Shown here: one piece after another, positions 29,355 through 37,724 of the stretch
How the letters are laid out: every line of letters starts with the position of its first letter
Numbering within the stretch: position 1 is the stretch's first letter
Assembly (NCBI RefSeq): GCF_002834385.1
Contig: NZ_PITQ01000006.1
Coordinates: 62,001-126,000, forward strand
Direction: 5' to 3'
From: Rahnella sp. AA
GTDB lineage: Bacteria > Pseudomonadota > Gammaproteobacteria > Enterobacterales > Enterobacteriaceae
Length of the DNA: 64,000 nucleotides
Made by a program: the position numbers and the translations under genes
The notes under the pieces: generated by a model
What the model saw: the letters and a program-made list of their open reading frames with translations, nothing else
Told to the model about the DNA's origin: nothing
The model's database searches: none

Positions 29355-30386
29355 ATGTCTGATAATCTCATTGAGCGCATTTCCAGTGCGTTAGAATCCG
29401 AATACACGTTAGAAGGCCTTGTCCGCCAGCTTTTGGAAATGCTCGAACTGGTAACCAATATGGAGTCAACCTACCTGACCCGCATTGAGCCAGACAACAG
29501 CCAGCAGCATATTCTGTTCTCGCGTAACACCCGCAAAATGCAGATCCCCGAAGGGCTTTCTGTGCCCTGGGATGACACCCTCTGCAAACGTGCGCTCGAT
29601 GAAGGAAAGCGTTACACCTGCGATGTAGCCGGCATTTGGGGGGATTCTCAGGCGGCAAAAGACTTAGGCATTCACACTTATGTCAGCACCCCGGTCATGC
29701 TTTCTGATGGATCGCTGTATGGCACTTTATGCGCCGCAAGCACTGAACACCGGGAATTGTCGGAGCGCAGTGAGCAGGTACTTCAGCTCTTTGCCCAGCT
29801 TATCGCCCAGCAAATTCAAAATGAACAACTCCTGAAAAAGCTGCAACAGGCCAATGCGGCACTGACTGCGGTCAGCTATACGGATGAACTGACAAAGCTT
29901 CCCAATCGTCGTGCGGTGTTTGAGCAGTTGCCTCAGTTGTTCGAACATGCCAGCGATGAGTCACACTATGTTCTGGTCGCTTTCACCGATTTGGATAATT
30001 TCAAACAAATCAATGATCAATACGGGCATGAGACCGGAGACGATTTTCTTTCGGCGGTCGGACAACGGCTTAAAGAAGGGGTGAGTGACGCCGAAATTCT
30101 TGGTCGCGTCGGGGGGGATGAATTTATCGTGGCAGGAGAAGGTCCGGCTGATTTTGACGAAGCACAGCGCGCGGCGCATGAGTTCAAAACCCGTCTGAAG
30201 AACCTGCTCAGCGGCGAATACAAACTGCATTCTTGCACGATCAATTACGAGGGGCCGAGTATCGGAGCCATCGCCATCAATCCCGCCGTCACCGACCCCG
30301 ATCAGGCGATACACGAGGCCGATCAGGCAATGTATCTCGATAAGAAACACAGAAGAATGGATCACGACGCGGAGAACAGAGAGTAG
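29355..30386 (+). CDS. GAF-GGDEF diguanylate cyclase
   Basis: Cytoplasmic 343-residue protein with an N-terminal GAF sensor domain (about 15-160; HTYVSTPVMLSDGSLYGTLCAAS) and a GGDEF domain (about 175-335). The active site is intact: DELTKLPNRRAV, FTDLDNFKQINDQYGHETGD, GRVGGDEF. No RxxD inhibitory site is found at the usual distance (SDAE is there instead), so product inhibition by that route is unlikely. It lies upstream of mntP in the same orientation, but the mntP control region separates them. Confidence 0.9.
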   Translation: MSDNLIERISSALESEYTLEGLVRQLLEMLELVTNMESTYLTRIEPDNSQQHILFSRNTRKMQIPEGLSVPWDDTLCKRALDEGKRYTCDVAGIWGDSQAAKDLGIHTYVSTPVMLSDGSLYGTLCAASTEHRELSERSEQVLQLFAQLIAQQIQNEQLLKKLQQANAALTAVSYTDELTKLPNRRAVFEQLPQLFEHASDESHYVLVAFTDLDNFKQINDQYGHETGDDFLSAVGQRLKEGVSDAEILGRVGGDEFIVAGEGPADFDEAQRAAHEFKTRLKNLLSGEYKLHSCTINYEGPSIGAIAINPAVTDPDQAIHEADQAMYLDKKHRRMDHDAENRE

Positions 30387-30553
30387 CCTTCCGCATCCTT
30401 TTTTGTGCTATTTCGCCAATCACAAAAACCGGGATGGCGACAAAAAGATGAGATTCATTGAATAACCCTGGCTCAGCATAAATCATTATGATGACTGATA
30501 TTTTTACATTGCCGCGCTGCCATTTTCATCAATTTGAAGCCATTTCATACAAA

Positions 30554-30570
30554 TATAGCCTGTGCTAACA
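30554..30570. promoter_or_regulatory. MntR-box-like site upstream of mntP
   Basis: TATAGC-CTGT-GCTAACA: the same 4-bp spacer and TATAGC/GCTA cores as the sitA box read on the other strand, with the right arm less perfect. In E. coli MntR raises mntP expression, so a positive role here is plausible. Confidence 0.72.
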
Positions 30571-30575
30571 TTCTT

Positions 30576-30619
30576 AACCAGTACTATAACATGTTGAATA
30601 TACTGGTTTTTTTATTTTT
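30576..30619 (+). terminator. Terminator-like hairpin in front of mntP
   Basis: AACCAGTA (30576-30583) and TACTGGTT (30601-30608), a 17-nt loop, then a T-rich run to 30619. It could end the cyclase transcript or act as an attenuator in the mntP leader. The loop contains TATAAC (30585-30590), a possible -10 element placed just downstream of the MntR-like site, in which case it would not be transcribed from mntP. Confidence 0.55.
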
Positions 30620-30693
30620 AGTTTTGTGGCAAACTGCACTCCTCTTTTAATAAACAGCCTTTTTTAGTCATGAAGGCCTGACTGGTCCGTTTT

Positions 30694-31266
30694 ATGCAAC
30701 TTTATACCATCCTCATTCTGTCTTTCGGCATGTCTATGGATGCCTTCGCGGCAGCCATCGGTAAAGGGGCTTCATTGCACCGCCCACCACTGAAAGAGGC
30801 ATTACGAACCGGTTTAATTTTTGGCGTAATTGAAGCCATAACGCCGGTCATTGGATGGGGCATCGGGCTTGCGGCCAGCCAGTTCATTATGAGCTGGGAT
30901 CACTGGGTGGCATTCACCCTGCTGCTGATCCTCGGTATCCGCATGATTGTGGAAGCATTCAAAAAAGACAACGCCGAAGAAGCCGAAGCGCCGCGCCGCC
31001 ACGGTTTTTGGCTGCTGGTGACGACCGCTGTGGCGACCAGCCTGGACGCAATGGCCGTCGGCGTCGGTCTGGCTTTCCTTCAGGTCAATATTCTGGTGAT
31101 GGCACTGGCCATCGGTGCAGCCACCACCATCATGGCAACTTCTGGCATGCTGCTTGGCCGGTTCCTTGGCGCAGCAATAGGTAAATGGGCTGAAATCCTC
31201 GGCGGCGTGGTGCTGATCGGTATCGGCACTTCCATCCTCGTCGAACATCTGGGTCTGCTGGGCTAA
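30694..31266 (+). CDS. mntP: MntP manganese efflux pump
   Basis: Inner-membrane Mn2+ exporter of 190 aa (E. coli MntP 188) with six predicted membrane segments in two repeats. Signature repeats [16 protein letters not shown] and [15 protein letters not shown] carry the conserved membrane Asp residues, and [11 protein letters not shown] is nearly invariant. It protects against manganese overload. The ribosome site is poor (AAGG 17 nt upstream, within a small AGTCA/TGACT stem at 30666-30683), so translation may be regulated. I cannot see a yybP-ykoY riboswitch, which E. coli mntP has. Confidence 0.95.
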   Translation: MQLYTILILSFGMSMDAFAAAIGKGASLHRPPLKEALRTGLIFGVIEAITPVIGWGIGLAASQFIMSWDHWVAFTLLLILGIRMIVEAFKKDNAEEAEAPRRHGFWLLVTTAVATSLDAMAVGVGLAFLQVNILVMALAIGAATTIMATSGMLLGRFLGAAIGKWAEILGGVVLIGIGTSILVEHLGLLG

Positions 31267-31286
31267 AACCGGCCAGTCATCAGTAA

Positions 31287-31321
31287 GGGCAGCGTTTTAA
31301 GTCGCTGCCCTTTTCGTTTTT
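31287..31321 (+). terminator. Rho-independent terminator of mntP
   Basis: GGGCAGCG and CGCTGCCC around an 8-nt loop, followed by TTTTCGTTTTT. Confidence 0.88.
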
Positions 31322-31334
31322 GATTTCCCCGCAA

Positions 31335-32672
31335 TCATTGCATCGCAGTAAAACTCACTCCCGGGCCTTTATTCCACACCGGGCCGCTGGCAACATCCAG
31401 ATCCACAGATTTCAGGCGCCCTTCGGCATAACGCGCCTGAACCCCTTTCTGCGACGAAATCGTTATATTTTGCAGGCTGATATCCCGGATTGATGACTCA
31501 GGCAATCCGCTGAAAATCATGGCATATTTCGCCCCTGTGGCCTTGAGATTTTTTATCGTCACGCCTGAAATCTTCGGCGTGGTCGCCGTGACATCTGCAT
31601 GCGGGATCGGGGCAATTAAAGATTTTCCTTCCGCGCCGCTTTGCCCGCTATAGCTGTCGGTGACCAGCAAAGGCGTAATCACATTCTGCATCGTGAGATC
31701 TTCAGCAAAGAACGGACCTATCGTATTGCCCCTGTCGCGTCCGGATTTTATCCTCAGCCCGTTTTCGGTATTAATAAACCGGATATGGCTGACGGACACT
31801 TTGCCAATACCGTTAGCCGTTTCACTTCCGACCGAAATACCGTGCCCTTCACGCATCACAGAATCACTGATAAAAATGTCTTTTGATGGTTCGCCACTTT
31901 GCGGCTGAACGCCCGATTTAATCGCTATATTATCGTCACCGGTGTGAATATCTGCCCCACGGATAAAGACCGATCTGGATGACACAATATCAATGCCATC
32001 AGTATTAGGTGATGTCAGCGGGTTCGTAATCAGGAGCTTATTCACATGGATATCACTGCTGTTGCGGATCACTAAATTCCACATCGGTGACCGGGTCAGG
32101 TGAATATTATTGAGTGATGATCGGGAGACATTATTAAATTCAACCAGCCAAGGGCGCGGCATCCCGTTCGCAATCGGAATGCCGGGATAGCGGCTCGTGA
32201 ATGCCGCCGCATCTCCGCTTCTGACCTGATTGCGCAGCTTTAACGCCTGTGGCCACCAGCTTTCCTGACCATTTCCGTCAATCGTCCCCCCGCCCGTAAT
32301 AGCAACATCCGTTGCCCGGTTCGCCAGAATAAAGGCTTCGCGCGCCTGAGCCGGACGCCCGATAAACGCCGCGACAAAATCATTTGCACTGTTGCTGGCC
32401 TGCAATACTGTTCCCTGAGGGATATCCAGCGTGATGTGATCTTTAAGCATAAGCGGCCCGGACAACCACCGGCCTGCACCGAAGGACACTGTGCCACCGC
32501 CTTTCTGATAACACTCATCTATCGCTTTTTGAATCGCCTGAGTGTTCAGGGTAAGCCCGTCGCCCTTACCACCAAATTTTTCAGGATGACACACTGCTGG
32601 CAGAGTTCCAGCCATAGCAAGAGAAGGCAGAATCGAAACGACGCTCATGAACATTTTAAATGATAATTTCAT
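31335..32672 (-). CDS. GH28 polygalacturonase
   Basis: Pectin-degrading endo- or exo-polygalacturonase of 445 aa with a signal peptide (to about residue 21, LAMAG). The right-handed beta-helix enzyme keeps all GH28 signatures: NTDGID, GDDNIAIKSG, GHGISVGSE and RIKSG, giving the three catalytic Asp and the His and Arg/Lys. Homopolygalacturonan is the likely substrate, and secretion to the periplasm or beyond is expected. It stands alone with no pectin transporter or regulator of the KdgR type nearby except the neighbouring LysR gene. Confidence 0.9.
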   Translation of the reverse strand: MKLSFKMFMSVVSILPSLAMAGTLPAVCHPEKFGGKGDGLTLNTQAIQKAIDECYQKGGGTVSFGAGRWLSGPLMLKDHITLDIPQGTVLQASNSANDFVAAFIGRPAQAREAFILANRATDVAITGGGTIDGNGQESWWPQALKLRNQVRSGDAAAFTSRYPGIPIANGMPRPWLVEFNNVSRSSLNNIHLTRSPMWNLVIRNSSDIHVNKLLITNPLTSPNTDGIDIVSSRSVFIRGADIHTGDDNIAIKSGVQPQSGEPSKDIFISDSVMREGHGISVGSETANGIGKVSVSHIRFINTENGLRIKSGRDRGNTIGPFFAEDLTMQNVITPLLVTDSYSGQSGAEGKSLIAPIPHADVTATTPKISGVTIKNLKATGAKYAMIFSGLPESSIRDISLQNITISSQKGVQARYAEGRLKSVDLDVASGPVWNKGPGVSFTAMQ

Positions 32673-32827
32673 TTCACTTTAATTCTCATAAAAGACATGG
32701 AGTTAAAGGCTGAGACTAACATGCAGTAATAATTCGAATAATCAGGAAATGTAACAGGAACGCTTAATGACCGCTGGCACTTGCCCGCCATCACCGGAGC
32801 CATGATCCGGACGATCCCACCGGCGTT

Positions 32828-33751
32828 TTACGGCGCACTCAGCAATTCAGCGGATTGTGCGCAGATCAGGTTTCTCAGCCATTGTTGTGCACTGATGCCA
32901 TCGGAACGCCGGTGCCACAGCAAATGAAACGGTATTTCTGGCATCCCGACCGGCGGTTTGAACATCGCAATATTTTCATCATTCTCACTGACTAACACGC
33001 TTCGTCTCAGAACCGTGGCGGCATAATGTGTTTGCCGGACGATTTCCGAGACAGCAAACATCGTGGGCAGGGTCAGACGAAGTTCTCTGACCAGCCCCAT
33101 TTCTCTGAGCCGCTCATCCACCTGGCCATAATGATGGCCTTCCGGCGACACCAATATATGCCCCATCCGCAGATACGCGTCGAGCGTCATACCCTCTCTG
33201 GCGGCCTCGCTGTCGCGCCGGACCAGGGTCACAAATTCATCGCTAAATAACGGGAGCGATAATATCCGGCTTTCAGATTGTGTCGGCATGATGCCGATCA
33301 CCATGTCGACCTCTCCGCTATCAAGCATCTGTACAGACTCATCGCGATCGATAAATGTCCGCACATGAAGAGTCACGCCCGGTGCCCGCCGTCTGAGCGC
33401 CGCCGTGATCCCAGGCAAGAGCACCATCATCGGGTATTCAGGCATGCCCAGCGTGAAGGAAATGCTCCCTTTTTCAGGCGTAAACGCCTCGGCGGGAGCC
33501 AGCAGATTAGCCAGTTCACTCAGCGCGTTTGAAACGTGCAAACTGATCTCTTTTGCCCGTGCGGTCGGCAATAAACCTGAAGCACTGCGGATAAACAACG
33601 GATCGGCAAAATGCGTGCGCAGGCGCGAAAGTGCAGCGCTCATCGCAGGCTGGCTGACAGCGGCTTTTGCAGCAGCACGGGTGACATTTCGTTCCTCCAT
33701 CAGCGCATCGAAGGCCACCAGAAGGTTCAGATCAAGCCCTTTAAAATCCAT
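32828..33751 (-). CDS. LysR-family transcriptional regulator
   Basis: LysR-type regulator, 307 aa. It begins MDFKGLDLNLLVAFDALMEERNVTRAAAKAAVSQPAMS, typical of the NodD/LinR-like branch, with the effector domain from about residue 95 (SFTLGMPEYPMMVLLPGI). It is divergent from the SnoaL-like gene (118 bp between starts) and so is a candidate regulator of the 33.9-37.6 kb cluster. Confidence 0.88.
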   Translation of the reverse strand: MDFKGLDLNLLVAFDALMEERNVTRAAAKAAVSQPAMSAALSRLRTHFADPLFIRSASGLLPTARAKEISLHVSNALSELANLLAPAEAFTPEKGSISFTLGMPEYPMMVLLPGITAALRRRAPGVTLHVRTFIDRDESVQMLDSGEVDMVIGIMPTQSESRILSLPLFSDEFVTLVRRDSEAAREGMTLDAYLRMGHILVSPEGHHYGQVDERLREMGLVRELRLTLPTMFAVSEIVRQTHYAATVLRRSVLVSENDENIAMFKPPVGMPEIPFHLLWHRRSDGISAQQWLRNLICAQSAELLSAP

Positions 33752-33869
33752 GAAACGTATATTCCTCTATATGCTTTTCTTATTTCAATTACCGCTGTTG
33801 CTGATGTGATACTGGCTGAGTGCTCCAGATTATCCACAATGAAAGCTAACCTGCCAGAGAGATATCGAA

Positions 33870-34313
33870 ATGTCAGACAATACCGGGACGTCAAATCGTC
33901 TTATAGCAGAACGTCAGGCTGTTGAAAAAATCTATCAGGCTTTCAGCCTGCAACAACCTGATTTGGTTGATGAAGCCGTTACCCCCGACTGGGCTGATAT
34001 TCCACTGGCACCGGGTCAGGTGCCCGGCCCCGAGGGACTGAAGCCGATTATTAACGCGTTCGCGGCGGCTTTCCCTGATGTGCAGATCGTGATCCACGAC
34101 CTGCTACAGGTTCCGGGGCAGATTGCCGTCCGGGCAGAAATTACCGGTACACACAAAGGAATGTTTATGGGCATCGCGCCCACTGGCAAGTTTGTCAGTA
34201 TCCGGTTGCATGAGATCCACCAGCTTAACGGCGAGCGGATTACCACAACCTGGCATCTGGAAGACTGGTTCGGCCTGTTTATGCAATTAGGCCAGTTCCC
34301 TCCCCTTTCTTAA
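33870..34313 (+). CDS. SnoaL-like / ester cyclase family protein
   Basis: A 147-residue protein of the NTF2-like SnoaL polyketide cyclase family: VEKIYQAFSLQQPDLVDEAVTPDWADIP, FAAAFPDVQIVIHDLLQVPGQIAVRAEITGTHKG, and a C-terminal TTWHLEDWFGLFMQLG. Members can be cyclases, hydrolases or ligand-binding proteins, so a biochemical role is not assigned. It is divergent from the LysR gene and first of a run of plus-strand genes, though 325 bp separate it from the SDR. Confidence 0.8.
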   Translation: MSDNTGTSNRLIAERQAVEKIYQAFSLQQPDLVDEAVTPDWADIPLAPGQVPGPEGLKPIINAFAAAFPDVQIVIHDLLQVPGQIAVRAEITGTHKGMFMGIAPTGKFVSIRLHEIHQLNGERITTTWHLEDWFGLFMQLGQFPPLS

Positions 34314-34332
34314 AACACCGAACAACGACGCT

Positions 34333-34379
34333 GCTGCTGCCCGCGGTTAAGGGCAGCAGCCGGATAAGGCGGAGCCGGC
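34333..34379. repeat. Hairpin and REP-like element
   Basis: GCTGCTGCCC/GGGCAGCAGC stem (34333-34342, 34351-34360) followed by GCCGGATAAGGCGGAGCCGGC-like DNA (34359-34379) resembling an enterobacterial REP unit. It may stabilise or end the SnoaL transcript. Confidence 0.5.
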
Positions 34380-34499
34380 AATATAAAACCTGATATCGAT
34401 ATAATGGATAGTATTTTCTCCGGTTTTAGCTCCGTAGTGGTTTAGTGAATTTTTCCCCTGAATGAAAACCTCCCCGCTGAATTCTCTCTCGCGCGAAAA

Positions 34500-34541
34500 G
34501 TGATGTCCCAAATCACGACCTTATGCGTCATTTAAGACGCA
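34500..34541. promoter_or_regulatory. Two adjacent dyads upstream of the SDR gene
   Basis: GTGAT-GTCCCAA-ATCAC (34500-34516) and TGCGTC-ATTTAA-GACGCA (34524-34541), about 100-140 bp upstream of the SDR start. Possible operators for the LysR or the GlxA-type regulator flanking this cluster; which one is not known. Confidence 0.45.
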
Positions 34542-34638
34542 ATGAAAATGCTTATGATGATTTCACTGGCCCACATCACTGCGGTTTCATACCGCCGGGA
34601 TACAGGGCTCTTCCATAAATCCAGACAGGAAAATCATC

Positions 34639-35400
34639 ATGAAACTGACAGGTAACACCATTTTCATTACCGGCGGCGCATCAGGCATTGGACGCGGCCT
34701 GGCAGAGGCTTTCCATAAACAGGGAAATCAGGTGATCATTTCGGGGCGACGTCAGGCGCTGCTCAACAGCGTTACGGCAGCCAACCCGGGGATGGACTCC
34801 GTGGTGCTGGATGTCACCGATCCGGCCAGTATCCGGCAGGCGGCTGACCGTATACTTTCACTTTACCCGGCGCTTAACGTGGTCATCAATAACGCCGGTA
34901 TCATGCCTTTTGATAACGCAGCCGGTGCGCTTGATGATGCACAGGCGGTCACGTTGCTTGATACCAACCTGCTCGGGCCGGTGCGTATCAGTGCGGCTTT
35001 TATTGAGCATCTGAAAAAACAAAAAGATGCCGTGCTGATTAACAACAGCTCGGTTCTGGCTTTTCTGCCACTGGCAACTAACGCCCTTTATTCCGCCACG
35101 AAAGCGGCCATTCACTCCTACACCTTGTCTCAGCGTTTTCTCCTGCGAGATACCGGAGTAACGGTGATTGAAATTTCGCCGCCGTGGGTGGATACCGACC
35201 TGATCTATAAGAGCGGCGACCCGCGTGCCATGCCGCTGGACGACTTTATCAAAGAGACTTTCGACAAGCTGGGCACCGAAACCATTGAAGCCATTGTTGA
35301 CCGCGTCCTGCCGGTGCGTGACAACCCGGGTGCAAATGAGCATGTGATGGTGAATGCATTCAACCAGTCTGTGGCTGAAAACCCTATCCCTGTTCAGTAA
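34639..35400 (+). CDS. SDR oxidoreductase, DltE-like
   Basis: Short-chain dehydrogenase of 253 aa. TGGASGIGRG cofactor motif (about 12-21), an ISGRR after beta-2 that suggests NADP(H), NNAG, catalytic Ser in INNSSVLAF, and YSATKAA give an intact active site. The family resembles DltE-type oxidoreductases with a C-terminal ETIEAIVDRVLPVRDNPGANEHVMVNAFN. It is followed 59 nt later by an MFS gene, so it is likely co-transcribed. Confidence 0.87.
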   Translation: MKLTGNTIFITGGASGIGRGLAEAFHKQGNQVIISGRRQALLNSVTAANPGMDSVVLDVTDPASIRQAADRILSLYPALNVVINNAGIMPFDNAAGALDDAQAVTLLDTNLLGPVRISAAFIEHLKKQKDAVLINNSSVLAFLPLATNALYSATKAAIHSYTLSQRFLLRDTGVTVIEISPPWVDTDLIYKSGDPRAMPLDDFIKETFDKLGTETIEAIVDRVLPVRDNPGANEHVMVNAFNQSVAENPIPVQ

Positions 35401-35459
35401 TAGTTTATCGTGGCATCGCGGGGTGCCACGACTTTTTCCGGTTTGCGGAGATATCCGTC

Positions 35460-36656
35460 ATGAAGAATCAGATCACCGCACCACAGCGTCGTTCACTGTG
35501 GGCACTCAGCATTGCTTACTTTATTCAGGCAACGGGCTCTTTATCCGTCGCTGGCAGCCTCGCGCCTATTTCTCATGAATGGGATCTGACGGATCCACAG
35601 AGTGCGCGGCTGCTGGCGATTTTCGGGCTGACATTTGCGCTTGCCGCGCCGCTGGCGCAGGTACTGTTCGGGCACTTCAGACGCCGCCAGCAGGTGCTCG
35701 CCGGTATTTTTGTTTTCGCACTCGGGTCGTTTCTTTTCGCTGCGGCGCCCGGTTATTCCCTGCTGGTCGTTTCACGCATTGTGATGGGTCTTGGGGCATC
35801 ACTGATTGGGCCTGTGCTGGTCGCACTGGGTTCAGAACTGGTGATGCAAAAAGAGCGGGGCAGCGCTATCGCGATGATTCTACTCGGCGTATCGATGGCC
35901 AGTATGGTCGGTATCCCGCTCGCCGCCTGGATTGCTAACCTGTGGGGCGCAAGAATACTGTTTATCATCGTCGGTGGCGTCAGCCTGTTAAGTGCGCTCA
36001 ACGTGTTGCTGTGCGTGCCTGATCATGTCGCCGGTGTGAATGTGACACTTCGCCAGGTCGGGCATGTGCTGACAGAGGGGAAATCGCTGGCTGCTTTTCT
36101 GGTCGTATTTTTCATCACCTCCGGCGTCTACGATATGTATTCGTTCATTTCGCCGATTATCCGTGATACCTACCGGGGTGATGCCGGTGCCGTATCCATT
36201 GCCCTCGCGATCTTAGGCGTGGCGGGCATTATGGGAAACCTGTTTGTATCACGCGCCGCCCGGCAATACAGCGCGGAAAAGCTGCTGACGGTGGGCATTA
36301 CGCTGCTGGTCGCCGATATGCTGTTTATTGTCGCACTGCCAGGCTCACTGGCACTTCTCTACGCCGCACTGGTGTTCTGGGCATTCGCCACCGACATTCT
36401 CTGGCCAACGCAACAGCGCAGGATCGTTGAGCTGTCTGATCCGGTTCATCGCGGTGTCTCACTGGCCCTGACCAGCGCCTTTATGTTCTGCGGTATCGGT
36501 TTCGGTTCGGCAGTGGCATCCTGGATTTATCCGTCGGCGGGATTTTATGGCGTCATGGTCAGCTCGGTGATATTCCTGTTACTGGCCATGCTCAGCCTGC
36601 GGGTTTCCGAATATTTGCGGATGCCGGGGCCTTGCCGGAATATCGTCGAAAACTGA
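35460..36656 (+). CDS. MFS efflux transporter, AraJ/PucC-like
   Basis: Major facilitator permease of 398 aa with about 12 membrane segments. The start RSLWALSIAYFIQATGSLSVAGSLAPISHEW and the TM4-5 antiporter-type motif GLGASLIGPVLVALGSELV indicate a DHA1-type drug or metabolite exporter. Conserved acid/base loop GHFRRRQQV lies between TM2 and TM3. Substrate unknown. GGAG precedes the ATG by 9 nt. It ends 20 nt before the GlxA-type regulator. Confidence 0.83.
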   Translation: MKNQITAPQRRSLWALSIAYFIQATGSLSVAGSLAPISHEWDLTDPQSARLLAIFGLTFALAAPLAQVLFGHFRRRQQVLAGIFVFALGSFLFAAAPGYSLLVVSRIVMGLGASLIGPVLVALGSELVMQKERGSAIAMILLGVSMASMVGIPLAAWIANLWGARILFIIVGGVSLLSALNVLLCVPDHVAGVNVTLRQVGHVLTEGKSLAAFLVVFFITSGVYDMYSFISPIIRDTYRGDAGAVSIALAILGVAGIMGNLFVSRAARQYSAEKLLTVGITLLVADMLFIVALPGSLALLYAALVFWAFATDILWPTQQRRIVELSDPVHRGVSLALTSAFMFCGIGFGSAVASWIYPSAGFYGVMVSSVIFLLLAMLSLRVSEYLRMPGPCRNIVEN

Positions 36657-36676
36657 AACGCCATGTGGGGGATACG

Positions 36677-37633
36677 ATGCACAGGATAGGTTTGATCATT
36701 TCTGATAATTTTCAGGTTCTGGCTTTATCAACGCTGACCGTCTTTGAATTCGCTAACCATGTTTATGGCGAAAATTTCTACCAGCCAACCGTCTATTCGG
36801 AAAATGGCGGGATCACTCAATCGTCCTCAGGGATCGGGATCGACAGCCGGAAGCTGTCGTCCTGCACGCTGGCGGATACCTGGCTCGTTGCCGGCGTTCT
36901 GACACCCGCAGAGCAACCGGCTTCCGAAGGCATCATTCGTTTTCTGCAAACGGCCGGGCACCATGCCCGCCGTATTGCCGGGATTTGTACTGGCGCCTTT
37001 GTGCTGGCACAGGCAGGGTTGCTCGATAAGAAACGGGCCACCACTCACTGGGCGCATGCGCAAAGCATGAAAACGTTACACCCGGTGATCCGGATAGAAG
37101 AAGACAGCATTTTTATCATCGATGATGCAATCTGGACATCCGCAGGCATGACCGCAGGCCTTGATATGGCGTTAGGGATGGTGGAAAAAGATCTCGGCAC
37201 AGACATTGCCCGTATCGTCGCCCACCGGCTGGTCATGAATCAGCGCCGCTCTGGCGGACAAACTCAGCATTCTGAAATGCTCGAGCTTTCACCCCGTTCA
37301 GATCGTTTACAAGGTGCGCTTGAGTATGCGCGCCACAATTTGCGTAAATCACTCACGGTTGAAATCCTGGCGGATGCAGTCCATATCAGCGCACGTCAGC
37401 TAAGCCGGCTTTTTCGTTCGGAAACAGGCAAGTCACCCGCCAAAGCCATCGAAGGGCTGCGGCTGGAAGCTGCACGGCTGATGATTGAACAAAGCCGGTT
37501 GTCACTGGACGTCATTGCCAGGGAATCCGGTTTCAGGGATGGCCGCCATATGCGGGAAGTGTTTATCCGGGGATACGGCATTCCCCCACAATCGCTGCGC
37601 GCTGGCAGGCAGCAGAAGGGAGCGGCGTTATAA
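36677..37633 (+). CDS. GlxA-type AraC-family regulator
   Basis: Transcriptional regulator of 318 aa with an N-terminal DJ-1/PfpI-like domain (about 1-180; IAGICTGAFVLAQAGLLDKKRATTHWAHAQ, with Cys in the nucleophile-elbow position) and a C-terminal AraC DNA-binding domain (about 215-315; LADAVHISARQLSRLFRSETGKSPAKAI). This is the GlxA/FtrA/CdhR architecture, whose members often sense amines or small metabolites. The ATG at 36677 follows GGGG. It probably controls the SDR-MFS genes in front of it. Confidence 0.88.
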   Translation: MHRIGLIISDNFQVLALSTLTVFEFANHVYGENFYQPTVYSENGGITQSSSGIGIDSRKLSSCTLADTWLVAGVLTPAEQPASEGIIRFLQTAGHHARRIAGICTGAFVLAQAGLLDKKRATTHWAHAQSMKTLHPVIRIEEDSIFIIDDAIWTSAGMTAGLDMALGMVEKDLGTDIARIVAHRLVMNQRRSGGQTQHSEMLELSPRSDRLQGALEYARHNLRKSLTVEILADAVHISARQLSRLFRSETGKSPAKAIEGLRLEAARLMIEQSRLSLDVIARESGFRDGRHMREVFIRGYGIPPQSLRAGRQQKGAAL

Positions 37634-37660
37634 AACCTTTTCTTTGCGGCGATTCTGGCA

Positions 37661-37697
37661 ATAAAAAAGCCGGTGACACTTTCGTGTTACCGGCTTT
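37661..37697. terminator. Bidirectional terminator between the AraC gene and ddc
   Basis: GCCGGTGACAC / GTGTTACCGGC stem with a 4-nt loop, A-run on the left (T-run for the minus strand) and TTT on the right. It serves mainly ddc. Confidence 0.88.
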
Positions 37698-37724
37698 CGC
37701 AGGGTATTATCGCCGGGCTAAAAC

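Noticed and set aside
30570-30693. yybP-ykoY manganese riboswitch expected before mntP
   Set aside because: The conserved loop sequences could not be found by eye. Reported as an open question, not a feature.
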